This document shows, one piece after another, positions 10,546-22,745 of a stretch of 64,000 nt of DNA. The number at the start of each line of letters is the position of its first letter. The stretch's first letter is position 1. The DNA comes from Enoplosus armatus (lineage: Eukaryota > Chordata > Actinopteri > Centrarchiformes > Enoplosidae): the NCBI RefSeq assembly GCF_043641665.1, contig NC_092189.1, positions 7,209,333 to 7,273,332 of the forward strand, written 5' to 3'. Under the pieces are notes generated by a model, which was not told the origin of the DNA, searched no databases, and was given only the letters and a program-made list of their open reading frames with translations. A program made the position numbers and the translations under genes.

Positions 10546-12623
10546 GTCTGAGCTGTACTTTATCAGCTTCAGTTGTATAATTTAAAATGTGCCAGGAGAT
10601 GATTTATATGATTAGAAGTATCACAGACAATCAGTATAACACAATATTAAACTCTTTTTTTTTCGTAGAAATTTCTTGCTTGACAAAATAACAACGTCCC
10701 TTTGTCTAATTTAAATTTCAACAGTCCTCTGTTTAAATGTGACCTCTGTATCTGACTTCTGGTCTCTGTCAATCTGACAATGTTGCAACACACTGATGTT
10801 GAAGTTTCAATGTTTTTGTATGGTGAACGCTCGCTTTTCATTGGCATGAATTAATTGAAAAGTGAATGTAATGTGAGTGTAATTTTACAGTGAATCATTC
10901 ACATGATCAAGAGAATATTTGCTCTGCTTCAGAGGAGGCAAAATCCCTAAATAGATACCCAAAAACACAGATTCCCTTTTTCATCTTCTTTAGTTATCCT
11001 ATTTCTGCAGGTACATAATCTGTACACAGTCCTCCCACCTGGGACCTGTCGTATTTATGCCTGAGTAAATATACATTTGTCATGCATATTCTCAAAGCAA
11101 TAAAAAAAAATTTATCTTGAATTTTAGCAACAAAAAGGGACGTGTTCACAAGTGGCTTGGAAGCTCAGTATTCTTTGTGTGCTAAATGCCTCATCATATG
11201 CATTCACCCCGACAGTACAGAAATCAAATTCTGCCAATCCACTTATCCCAGCTACAGTATTTTTGTTGCGTCAATATGAGGCAACAGTGCTGAAGGTGCA
11301 TACATCAATTAACGTGGTGAGCACAGGTTCTGCGAGATGCTGGTAAGTTCACAGGTTCAGCCAAACAGCGCTTATCTCCAGCTGGCAGCTGGACGTGGCA
11401 GAAATAACTCAATTTAATACCCATGGCTCTTGCGTGATAATGGCCGCACTCCTGTCACGATGGGAGACTTCTCGCCTCTTTAACCCTGTAGCTCCGCTTC
11501 TCTGCTGCAAGCTGCCGGCGTTTAGCTGGAGGAGGTAAAACTCATATTGTCTGTCCTCACCCGCCCTTCATCCTTCCACTCATCAATCATCTCAGACACA
11601 ACATTTCCAATGCTTTCCTCTCTATTCTTTGACCCGTTTGCCTTAAGACAATACGTTTATTTATTATCATTTCCATACGAAGCCCAAAGTTATTACTCTG
11701 GTGCACACCTCGCTGCCGTGTCACACACCCATGAAGTCAAAGTCACGCTGGCGCACAAACCGCTGGAGTTCTGGAGAAGCTTTCATTAAGCGACCACCAA
11801 CCTCTCAGGAAGAAAGACAGCTTGGTGACTCATAGCCAATCTAAGTCTGTCATACAATATTTGGCCAGTCGAAAGGATTTCAATTCAGTCACTCTGAGAC
11901 ATGAGGGCTCACCCACAGCACAGCAGAGAAAAGCTACATATGACAAGTCTGCCCACTCTTTGTGACAGAGCCTCTCAAAAGTTGTTTTCTGGCAGGGTCC
12001 TAGAATGACCATGATCTGAACTTCCAACTCACACTTGGTCCAGAGCAAGATGTCTCAACAGATACTGGCCAGGCTAATGAAATTTGGTATTGAGTAATGG
12101 TTCCAACATGATGACCAATGATTATTTTTGGTGGGGACCCTTTCATCCATGTGTTTCGTCCATTTCTTCCTATAACTTACACAAATCTATGGGGTTTAAA
12201 GAACAGTGTTTCGGTCTTTTGGTCTTATTTGAAACAAATTTAGCCACATGCTTGAGTCACATGTACTAATCGAGTGTCTTCCATTATTGGTGCAAAAGAA
12301 ACTGCACAATTTTAGTAAACGTTCTGTGGTAAGTTGACCAACTAACAAATGTTACACTATAGCAAAGCATAGTAGCAACATGACCCTTTTCTCTTCTCTG
12401 TGATTAACATTGTTCTAACCGCTTTGGGCTTTTTATTATTGAATATACACGGCTGGTAACATATCAGTGAGTTAATGCAATTGACTTGCAACCATTCCTC
12501 AAGCTGAGTATGAATCAATGATCTAATGTACCATAATGCATCCTTTCTGTTTTATCTCGAGGTTAGCTCTGAATGTACAGTATGTTTGTGTGCTCATTTA
12601 TCATCATGTGATCCATGGAGCAA
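10546..12623. other. Non-genic DNA
   Basis: Unique-looking AT-leaning DNA. A GTAAGT match occurs at 11343, but no supported exon lies beside it. No gene was recognised. Confidence 0.55.
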
Positions 12624-12636
12624 CCCCCCCCCCCCC
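12624..12636. repeat. C13 homopolymer
   Basis: A run of 13 C on the plus strand. Confidence 0.9.
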
Positions 12637-13699
12637 AGAATGAATCTCTGCTTTTCACTGATGATGCTGAAGTGAAAAAAACATGTTATAAATAATATGG
12701 AAGAAGGCTGCGTTTCTGTGTAACCCAAGGAAATACAGGTTACCTCTTTTGTTCTGCTTAGTGACTTGAAACAATGTGATATTAATTGGTTGCTCTGTGT
12801 GGACATCTTCCTCTACTCTCCCTCCCTCCAGCACTTTGTATGTCTCACCCCTACACACACACAAACACAGGACTGATAATGACTGTGGCTGGAGATCCAA
12901 TTCAATGACTATTAGGAGGCACAATGTGTTGCTGCCATGTGCTGTTCCTGTGCTAAACATAACCACTGGGCTCCCTAATAACTAGTAGTAGGAGGATTGA
13001 TTCTCTTAAATAACTCGGTTTTGTCAAGCTGTCCTGTGGAGGTAAATCAATACAGGAGTTGTTCATTTTATTCACTCTGTGCTGTTACCCGTCACAATTA
13101 ATGAACTCACCACAGGAACCTATCCTGTATAATTGTGTGTGTTTTGACCAAAACCTGGTACCTCCAATGCCTTGTAATGTAACTAGCTTAGTTCAAAACA
13201 GTAAGCTTCAATGTATACAGTAGCAACGGAACCACTGAAGCAACGTAATCACTGAATCAAATGTATTCTGTCAAGCAATGTTCACATGTTCACACAAAAA
13301 TAAGGTTTTTGATTTGCGATTGCAAAAGACTTCAGTTCTCAACTCTACTGAAAGACTAATACGCTTAATCTTCAAAACGAATGTTTATAGCAGTAGTTAG
13401 ATCACTAGAGACACAAGCAGCATTTTATACTGCAGAAATAGCAGTAGCCTCCAGCCCTACAGCTACTGGCACTAACAAAAGGTCACAGCAACATAGGCTC
13501 AAAGTTCAACAAATGTAAACTATGGGCATAAATCACCATACAATGAAACACCACATGTGAAAAAATGGAGAATGCATGCAATAGATGCATAAATGAATAC
13601 ATGAACATAATTTTGTCAGCCTGGATGGTATGTTTAGCCCAAAACCAGCTAGTACACCATACAGCCACCATAGAAAACTTCTGAATGAAGTAAAACATG
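12637..13699. other. Non-genic DNA
   Basis: No gene or repeat family was recognised. Minus-strand frames of 60-100 codons here lack any domain signal. Confidence 0.55.
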
Positions 13700-14135
13700 A
13701 TGCTAGCGACTCTGTGGGGCTGCTCACAGTGATGCTTTGAAATGCTAACATGCTCACAATGACAATGCTAACATGTTGATGTTTAGCAGGCATAATGTTT
13801 TTCATGTTCAGCATCTTAGTTTTAGAGTTAGCATGCTAATGCTTGCTAATTAGCACTAAACACAAAGTACAGGTGAGGCTGATGGTAAGTTCTGCAGGTA
13901 TTTAGTCATAAACCAAAGGATGGAAATGGAAAAACTAAACTTTTGACCTGATGATGGCGTTAGAGGAAAAGTCAGGAGCTCACCAAAGTTATCACAGTTC
14001 ATTCTGAGGGGAATACGAATGTCTCCTCTCTATCCATCTAATAGTTTTGAGATATTTCACTGAGAGCCACAAATGCGAACCTCAAGGTGTTGCTAGAGAA
14101 AAAGTCAGTGCACAAAATCAGTAGGATTCACTGCT
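13700..14135 (+). mobile_element. GCTAACATG-family element, copy 1
   Basis: It begins at GATGCTAGCGACTCTGTG and continues through ATGCTAACATGCTCACAATG, GATGTTTAGCAGGCATAATG and TAATTAGCACTAAACACAAA. It then has two successive blocks with GATATTTCACTGAGAGCCAC and GTTGCTAGAGAAAAAGTCAG. The same blocks in the same order recur at 18252-18700, and in part at 32919, 36078 and (inverted) 44089. This is an abundant dispersed family in teleosts as I recall it. It has no coding capacity. Confidence 0.85.
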
Positions 14136-16029
14136 CATTACACCCATTTTGGAGTGTGGCCAGCAAACACTCACCATCAAGGCAGGCAGTAAACAATTAT
14201 CTTCTTCCTTAATGCGATTACAAGCAGGTAATTTGTCTTAGAAGTGTATGGATTACTATACAATCATGGACATCAAACCAAAATACATTTTTTTTTATTT
14301 ATCTCAGTCAAAATACTAAAACACCTTAAGTAATGTTGAACATCATCAGTGAGCAGAAAGGCACATTTAATTTTCCCTTATGCTTTTTATTTTTTTATTT
14401 TAGCATTTATATGATCATCAACCTGACCTTGGTCTTCCACCTGGTTAATCCCTGGCTAACCCGCATCCAACCCAGCCAGAGTAAAAGTAATGGTGATGGA
14501 AGCTGGAAGCTGGATGACCCCTGGGCAGTAGCTTGTGCTGGCTCTCCCCCTGAGAGAGGGGCTTCACCCAGCAGTCAATCCCACAGACCCCATGACCTGA
14601 ACCGGCCATCTGAAAGTTACCCTGCCTAAAAGCCTCCATTAGACGACTCTGAAGCGTGGCAGCAGCCAGGAAGGCAAAGCTATGACTAATGCAATTTCAT
14701 GCACGACATTGGTCTCTGCAGCTGAATTTATACTGGGTGGCACATGTGAGAAAGGCAGACAGGAGCAGCAACAGAGCAGAGACAGATTGAGAGAAGGGAA
14801 GGCTGAGCAGACAAAGATGTTTTACCATGCCAGATCAAGTTATTGAACTCCATTTGCAGTATTATCATTGTAGATTAACATTTTTACGAGTCTGTGAAAT
14901 TACCCATGAACGTCTATTGCCCCGTAATACAATGAGGCACACAAGGCCCATTCCGCAAATAGACGAGCTGAGAATAAAGAGGCAGCTTTTCCACATTATC
15001 CAGCTTTGAGGAGAGGTCTCATGAGTCAGTTGCAGGTTAAGGCAGTAAAACAAACTTTTGTAGCCCTTTTAAAAGACACTGGTCACAATACTGAAACATG
15101 AGTTTTACATCAAGGTCACCTCTAGAAATGTATAACAAGCTCCAAAAGTTGCTAGTCACGCCACAAACGTTGATTGTAAGCCTTACATCTTTACCAATGA
15201 ATCCAGTGTAATGCAGCGCCCCTCTGTTTTCTCCTTTTGTTGGGTGTAAAAGTCCAAACAAACTTAAAACTGCTTAGACCACCACTCCTGGTAATGAATG
15301 AAGAGTTTTTCATTCACTGATCTCTGATACTTCCATAGCTCCCAATGCTTGGAGAGGGTTGGCTGGACAACACATACAAATGCATTCCCCGTGGCTCTAC
15401 TGGAGTGTTGCTGCGTAAAATTGCCAGACTTATCTTGATCACTGTTCCAGAGCCCTGCTTTAAAAGAGGTGAGAGGATCACAAGCTAGAATGGAGTTTAG
15501 TTAGGGGTCTTTGTCTTAAAGCACATGTGGGGTGAGAGACTGCATCAGCAGCCTGAGCACAAGTACGCTACAATGCTCCTTGATAATCGTGTTGCTACAT
15601 TAAGAGCAAGGATAAAAGTGTATCCTTCTCCCACACAAGAGACCCAACACACACACTGAGAGAAATATATCTGCCAACTGTCTGAGGCTTGGAAACATAA
15701 ACAATAAGGACAAATATATGCTTACTTGAATTGCCAACCACTTCGCCAGAGAGGCAAGCCAAGCGTGGAGATACTAGAATCACTTTGCTTCACAGCATGG
15801 CTGACGTATGGATACATTTGTATCATGGAGACACAAATTAATTTGATTCTGACTGTTTCCAGCTTGACCTTCTCAAATATGGGTACGGTCCCCATTGAAA
15901 ATCTAAGTTTTTACTTACATGTTGTGGTACCTTTATCTTGATGAACTCATCAGATCTGCTTAAAGGACTAATTTGAATGTTTTCAAGTCTATCTTAATAC
16001 AAGACTCACATGACATATGTGCGTTGGAA
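14136..16029. other. Non-genic DNA
   Basis: No gene was recognised. A complex, conserved-looking stretch lies at about 14580-14720. The stretch at 15110-15260 has the texture of an old interspersed repeat, but I cannot name it. Confidence 0.5.
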
Positions 16030-16658
16030 AGTTTTGGGTCGACAGTTCTTGTTCTGTGCAAAAATTATTTCCAAAGTTCAGTGGAAGATAATATGAGACT
16101 TCAGCAGTCTGAGTAAGCCGAGTGGGTATTCTATACCTTAACCTCAACCCAACCTTAGTGCTAACCCAAACCGTCTTTTTCTGCGATGCTTAAAGCAATA
16201 TTTTTATAATGGCAACGGATCAAATGACTTCTTGTATGTGAATGGGGTCAACTGGAGACCCTGGAGTAATAATATGTCATTGTTGTGTTTATAGCTAATT
16301 TCCGCTGCCCCCAAGTATCCGAACAAATCAGTTATAGCAGGTTTAACCAAAAGTTACCCTAATCCTATCAAGTTATATCTACAACACATAACTATAGCCT
16401 AACCTAAGACCTAACCCCAACCATGAGGGAGGCAGAAGTACGGAAAGCACACTTTGAAACACTGTTTGAAGGGGAACAGACTTCGACACAAGGCCAGCAA
16501 CAAACCTACATGCAACTACCAAGAGGAAATTTCATATTATACATACCCACTCAATTTGGCTAACTCAGACTGCTGCAGCCTCATACCAGCTTAGGCTGAA
16601 CTTTGTGATTCATTTTTTTCACAGAACGAGGACTGTGGATCTTGTCCCCCATTTCTTA
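16030..16658. mobile_element. Element with long inverted arms (MITE-like or two inverted copies)
   Basis: The left arm (about 16031-16131) and right arm (about 16541-16657) are inverted complements with gaps. Left-arm markers are CAGTTCTTGTTCTGTG, CAAAGTTCA, GCAGTCTGAG and GAGTGGGTAT. The complement of the right arm gives CAGTCCTCGTTCTGTG, CAAAGTTCA, GCAGTCTGAG and GAGTGGGTAT in the same order. The spacer of about 410 bp carries TAACC-rich segments and no coding frame. The arm sequence resembles a dispersed teleost repeat I recall, so two inverted copies rather than one transposon is possible. Confidence 0.75.
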
Positions 16659-18251
16659 CAGTGTAGGCGTGCCGTGAGGGCATTGCTTCACGGTATTGAG
16701 AGGAAGGATGATAAACTAAAAATCTATGCTTTAACTTGATTTATCAACCAATTCATAAAGCTGGTGGATGGCAAGATTAATTTTCTGCTGGATAAAAAGA
16801 ACAAAACCTCCAGCAGAACGGTGCCATAAAGCTTCAGCGGGCTCAGGATCAATTTTGCAAAAAAAGAGAACAGAGTGTTGTCACAAACAACAAAATCTCA
16901 GGTTGTGAGATGCCTTCATGCTTGCGTGTTTTCGAGCCACGCTCCATGGCTGCTGTCACATGTGATTTATGATCCTTTTTGCCTCAACACATCACTATCA
17001 ATCACTGTCAACACAATTACTGACCATTGCTTTGCATTGCATGCAGCCTTTTGCCCTTCAGGTCAAATCTGTGTTTTATAGAATTCAATGCAAATCAATG
17101 TGTACAACTCAGATTATGTGTTTCAAAAGCAGCAGCATCCACCCAAAAAAGTGATATATTTAATTTGCGTAGTGAGCCAGTCATGTGTTCTGAAAGACTG
17201 GATACTATCCTGCTGTTGCTCCTGCTGTCAGGAAGAGGCAAGGCTCCTTTGTTAAATGCCTCAGTGTTGACAAGTATTGTGACCGTGAGCAGAATTGAAA
17301 GCCTAGTAGACAGATTTCATACAGCACACACTGATGACTCAGCCTCGGTGAAGTGACTTCTGATGCCACACACCCGAAACAATTCAAAGCGGCAGCAAAT
17401 ATGACTACAACACTGCCACAACGTATTCATTATCATTATCTTCGAAGGACCTTGGCACAGTACTAAACAACAGCTGTCATCAGCAGGGCTTTAGATAAGA
17501 AATGACCCACAGGCCAATAAATGACAGTGAAACTGGACATGGGATTCAGACTCGAAAATGTTGTGGGATATTTATCATTTTTCTGGTGGGCCTAAAAATA
17601 AGCATTAAAAAAAAACCTATAAACAATAATTTGCCCATGATGTTGACTTATGGAGTGGGAGCTTAACTCCACCTTCTCGTGTCTTTAATCTGAAAATCAA
17701 TATTTGATTAGGAGAAGGCTAGTTGGATCGGTGGACACACACACACAGACAATGGAGGAACCACGAAGAGATGGATGAGTGTGCAGGGCAGGACTACTCT
17801 TAAGGTCAGGACTGTAGATAACTCTTTCTTTTGTATTTCCAGGATCGAGCACCTCCTGTACACACATTTAACAATGGGTACTGAACCAACTAATGTATGG
17901 GTATAATCAGCATGATATATTACACCTAACCAGCTATGCTAATAAGGTCATTCATTAAGCCACATATTGCATTAATTAATAACTTCTTTAATGACTTCAC
18001 ACAACACATGGGCTCTATTAATTTGTTCACTGTGTTGTAAAGCACTGAAAATCACTTCAAGGAAAGAATAAAATATTTATTCACCAAGGTGCTACAAAAA
18101 TAGATCATGAGGTCATTAGGGGGGTCTTTTTACTCTTAAGTATAAAGTATGCTTGAGTTATTAGTTATCCACAAAAATGTGGCTACTAGCACACAAACAG
18201 ACAGAAATACCACTCGGATAACATCACACCCAAAGTACACGTAACTAAGTT
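16659..18251. other. Non-genic DNA
   Basis: No gene or named repeat was recognised. A short CA run lies near 17737-17750. Confidence 0.55.
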
Positions 18252-18700
18252 TACAGCCACACTAGCGGCTCTGTGAGGCTGTAGCCTACATAGGTGCTTT
18301 GAGCTATATGCTAACATCAGCATGCTAACATGCTCAATATAACAATGCAAACATGCTGATGTTTACACAGTATAATGTTTTCCACGTTCACCATCTTAGA
18401 TTGACATTAGTTTTGCATTTTTCGTAATTATAAACCCATGGATTGGACATTAAAAAGTTGGAGGGGGGGTCATGAATGTGTGAACCAAATTTAATGGCAA
18501 TCTATCCAATAGTTGTCAACCTATTTCACTCAAAGCAACAAATGTCAAACTCATGGTGGCGCAAGAAGAAGAGCCAGATGATCACCAAAGTCAGTAGGAG
18601 TGATCCTCAGGGGACCATGAATGTGTGTATAAAATATCATGGTAATCCATCCAATCGTAGTTGAGATATTTCAGTCTCGACAATACTGGGGGACCGACCG
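18252..18700 (+). mobile_element. GCTAACATG-family element, copy 2
   Basis: It starts ACAGCCACACTAGCGGCTCT and runs through the GCTAACATGCT and GATGTTTACACAGTATAATG blocks. It then has CATGAATGTGTGAACCAAAT and two GAGATATTTCA-type blocks, ending at GGGGGACCGACCG. Compared with copy 1 it lacks part of the middle (the TTAGCACTAAACACAAAG block). It is non-coding and supplies the 3' end of the family not kept in copy 1. Confidence 0.85.
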
Positions 18701-18914
18701 TTTATATGTGTTTTCTATTAGTGTTCCATTAATTACACATACATAATGTCGCCCTTTAGAAACCCACAGCCACATATCAACCACACTCGCACACACACAA
18801 GACATGGCACCATGTCTAAGTGATTCTCCACAAGATGCCAGCCTGAGCTGAGTCTTCCTTGCTAATGCATCACATGCTCTCCTCGATACCGCAGATCACG
18901 GCTGACTGGCTGGA

Positions 18915-18958
18915 TGGCTAAGTGTTCAACTCAAAGCCCCATGTTGGGATTGAACACG
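18915..18958 (+). other. tRNA-like promoter pair, possible SINE head
   Basis: TGGCTAAGTGT at 18915 fits the RNA polymerase III A box at 10 of 11 positions. GGATTGAACAC at 18947 fits the B box at 7 of 11. The 32-bp spacing suits a tRNA-derived SINE. No cloverleaf for a functional tRNA can be built and no SINE body or tail was recognised. Confidence 0.22.
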
Positions 18959-19071
18959 CTGGCTGGTATCAAAGCAGAGTGCCACCTGAAGACATGGCCC
19001 TGCATCAAAATGGCTACCATGTGTGTTCCATCCTCACTTCTTCCTCAAAAGTTCAGAAAGAGACCAAGCTC

Positions 19072-19093
19072 GGTGGTGGTGGTGGTGGTGGTG
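19072..19093. repeat. (GGT)n microsatellite
   Basis: Seven GGT units, followed by G-rich DNA. Overlapping frames encode poly-Gly or poly-Val only. Confidence 0.88.
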
Positions 19094-19227
19094 AGGGGGG
19101 GCTGACGGAGTGAGGATAAAGGTAGGATGGATAGATGCTGCTGCCAGGACCTGTCAGCTGTGACAAATGGATGTTGCAAAGATGAAGCAAGTAAGACATT
19201 AGAGAACAGTGATGTGGTGAATCACTG

Positions 19228-19331
19228 GTATGAGTGTGTGAGTGTGCACCTGTGTGTGTTTTATATGTCCCTGTGTGAGTGCTTTAGTGACTGTGTGGGT
19301 GAATGAAAGAGAAAGTGTGTGTGTGTGCGCA
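19228..19331. repeat. Degenerate TG-rich tract
   Basis: Interrupted GTGTG runs, the longest near 19315-19328. A short (GATA)n run lies further on at about 19534-19546. Confidence 0.7.
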
Positions 19332-19619
19332 TAAAGGTGTGTCCCAAGCTGCAAGGTGCCAACCCTGACAGCGGCCCTCCAAGATGGGAGAGTGCTGGGA
19401 AATTGATTTAGGTGGTGTCTGAGGGCGACAGAGATGAATCTGTGTGTCTGATTACAGGAGAAAAATAGCAAACACCATGAGATAGAAATGGCAGAACAAA
19501 AAATACCAGGAGGGAAGGGCAGCGAAAGGCAAAGATAGATAGATAGAGAGAAAAAGGCACAATTTTCCAGATATGTAAATAGATGATCAAATCAAAGCAA
19601 AAAGCAATTGGTGCACTAA

Positions 19620-20400
19620 CGCATGACTTAGTAATGCATACAGTAATGTGATTATTTTTTTGATAATGAGTAATGCAAAGCCTGATTGACGCAAAGGGGT
19701 TAACGTGGGTCCTGTCGCGGATACATACAGCGTAGGCTTTGATTTATAGTTCAGCGTCAGTCATTGTTTGCACCCCCGCAACACTAGATGGATGAATCAT
19801 ACATGATCAGGCCGTATTGTACGTTCATTATGTTCCCCACAGTAACCATTTCACTTTACTTTGTCATCTAGAGTGACAGTGGGCTGTGCATGTACACATA
19901 TAACTGGAGTTACATCCAGGTAAGTTCTCCTTCGCCTTGTCTCTTCACTGAATAGGACACTCCTGCAGCTCAATCGCTGTGTTTATGTTCTTTCATTCAC
20001 TGTGACGGAGAGCAGTGATTGTGGTGAACTGAAGGTCTGCTGTGGATTTGGCTTTGCTAGATGTATGTTAGTGAAAAGGAGAAGACTGCAGAGTCTTTCT
20101 TCAACTTCCTTAATGTTGTCTTCACTATCAACAACCTCTACCAGCATCAAAGACGCAGCCAATCACAGTTCTTGCAATCCCTACATGGTATCCCCATAGC
20201 CACCGTACATTAGCCGTTACATTAGACGTGACATTTTTAAGGAGGCATAGGTCAGCTATGGAGCCTATCTAGCTGCCAATGCACAAATATAAAGTAAGAC
20301 TCGTGTGTGAAATCTTTGACGGACCTTTGTTGAGTAACAAAAGTGATGTAATTACTTTTTGAATGAGGATTGTGAAATGAGTCATTGATTCAAGTAATTT
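19620..20400. mobile_element. Probable nonautonomous DNA transposon (hAT-like)
   Basis: The left edge carries AGTAATGTGATTATTTTTTT then AATGAGTAATGCAAAGC. The right edge (about 20341-20385) carries GTGATGTAATTACTTTTTGA then ATGAGGATTGTG, a related TAATG/ATTACTTTTT motif. Motifs such as TAATGTGATTACTTTTT mark a common nonautonomous transposon group in fish, as I recall it. The internal 19700-20330 has no coding potential. A perfect-looking splice donor (CAG followed by GTAAGT, 19917-19924) inside it has no matching exon. Confidence 0.4.
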
Positions 20401-22692
20401 GCACCAAACTGAAAATAATCTGTCATACATGTGCTAAACATATGTTTTCATCAAGTTTTTTTCAGTTTGAAACTTTGCAGATTATTTAACAAAAGCTAAT
20501 TTCCTGTCTAACATCTTATCTGGCGAGCCAGAGTGTCAGCAGATGCTCCCTGCTTCTCCCCACATATAAACATATGGCTCTATCCAGGGAAGTGCACTTC
20601 TATGAATATCAATATAATTCCACCATGGAATAAGTCTCCTCATAAGAGGCCTGTTTAACTTGAGTGAATACTGATGGCATGCATTAAAATGATTTATCCC
20701 ATCACTTATGGTGCTAAGGGAGTGGAATGAAAGATGCCCACCTCTTAATGTTATCACACTGTTCCCTTTGACAGGTAATTTCAGCCATCTGATTATGCTT
20801 TTATTGTGAAGTCCTGTTGGTTAAACAATGTTCTCGCCATCCTCTTTCATCCTGTTCCCTCATCATCACTTACTCTTGCTCTCTTTCAATCTTTATTTTT
20901 CTCTCTATAGTCTAATGCCTTTTAAATTGGATCTAACTAATTATCAGTTATTAAGTTCATAACACAGTAAACCGTATCTGGATTGATTTCTGGCATTGTA
21001 TCTCTGATTTTTTAATATCCCCATCATCTGCTATTATTTCCTCTCCATCACTAACATTTACCTTCTCCTCTATCTGTGTTTTGAACACACTAAAAACAAC
21101 ACACCCTGTGTAAAACAAATCGCTTTAATTTTATAGAGTTATGACCATAAGGTTAAATTTCTGATTACCTTCCACTAAAATAAAATAAAATCCAAGAGTT
21201 TTACTTATTTTGTATTGCTGACCGATATAACTTCCATTCTCCATTCCTAGTGAATACAGTGCCGAAAATAAAGTATGTGAACATTCATCAAGTTAAGATT
21301 TACTTCCAGACAAGCCACCAGTGACTAATAATACAACAACTTATCTTTATTTAACAGACTCACCTCTGTGACTTTTTTTCTTCTTTTTTTTGCGGGAGGG
21401 GGTGTGTCACATTGCTACACTTATCATGTTGATCACATAAGCATGATGAATCTCCTCACTCGGTTTTGTGGTCAGCCCGGCCAAGGCTGCATCTCTTTCC
21501 TTTCCGAGCCCCGGGCAACCCATCTGGGGACACTTCTGTTGGCCCCGGGGTCTGTTTGGATTGGCCAGGGCTCCTTCAGCACACAGATACAAACACAGAG
21601 TTGGCCAGGGTGAACACATCACATGTCCTCAAACCGTCCGCATCACATGTTCCTTCCACATGTACATAACAAGTTGGAACTGTGATCCCAGATTTAGTCA
21701 GTTTTTAAACCCTTTGTTTAGGACAATTCAAAGCAATGGTTCATGTTATATTTTCATCTAAATATCTATTTTGGGACATCATATTGCCTGACACAGCAAG
21801 ACAGCAAGGCTGTGCCATTACACCTGAGGTTGGTCAGTTTTTGCTGGTAAACGGGATATACTACTACTTTTAACATGAAGTGTAGGGAAGTCTAGAAAAG
21901 GGGACGAGGCTGGAGATTGAATCATAATTTGTTTTCGCTACAGAACGGCTCCTCATGGCCACGACCTTTATCGACCTTTAAATCTATTTGCAGTAAGGGA
22001 TCAAAGCTGTAGGCCGATCTGTGCAAAGCCAGCTGTTTAATACCAATAGCACATCCGCACTTTGACAAAGTCACATTCACCTCCTGAGATGAGCCAAGGA
22101 TGTAGACAACACAAGTTATCATGTAAACTCAGCTGGAGCAACCATAGGAAGACCGTCTGCTTCATAATTACATGAAAAGCTTGTCGTGATGAGCTCCATA
22201 TCACTAATAATAAAACTTTGACAGCTGTGAAAAGTCTCATTTACCACAGAATACTACATCCATGGATGTGGCCTTCAGGGATTAGTTCATATCAAGAATC
22301 TTAAGTGTCAGCAACTTGTGAAAAGGCCTATACATCGCAGCAAAGGTCAAAGCTTCCCTGAATACACAAATACCATGACCCGAAAATGAAACAAGAAACC
22401 GTTAATCCCAGCTGAAGACTGCAGATGTGATATAAAGATCATTGCTGCTCAAGGCCTACATTCTTTTTATGAAAATGAAGAATATGAAGAAAATGAAGGA
22501 AAGAAAATGAATATTTGTGCCCGTTCCACTCATCAAATTAAAGTAGTCTGAGATTCAAAGAGGTACATCTGATTAGTTTAAGAGCCCACAGCTAGAAAAT
22601 AAGATGTTAGATGTATATGTTGCTGAATTGGAAAGAGGAAGAAAAACAAACATAAAACATCCATAATGCTCAGATGCTACAGGTACAGCTTT
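20401..22692. other. Non-genic DNA
   Basis: No gene was recognised. A more GC-rich, complex island lies at 21470-21620 and gives overlapping short frames on both strands without domain similarity. Confidence 0.5.
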
Positions 22693-22745
22693 CAGAGTCA
22701 GAATCAGAATCAGAAATACTTTATTGATCCCTGGGGGGATCTTTG
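22693..22745 (-). mobile_element. LINE-type 3' tail with (TCAGAA)n
   Basis: TCAGAATCAGAATCAGAAAT followed by ACTTTATTGATCCCTGGGGG is, on the minus strand, GATCAATAAAGTATTTCTG plus (GATTCT)n. This is the characteristic 3' end of several teleost non-LTR retrotransposons, as I recall them. The body upstream on the minus strand (plus-strand coordinates above 22745) was not recognisable. Confidence 0.65.

Noticed and set aside
11289..11342. Possible exon ending at a GTAAGT donor
   Set aside because: The acceptor has no pyrimidine tract, and two of three phases contain stops.
19917..19926. Consensus splice donor CAG|GTAAGT
   Set aside because: No exon-like open stretch or acceptor lies upstream. 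It sits in a probable transposon.
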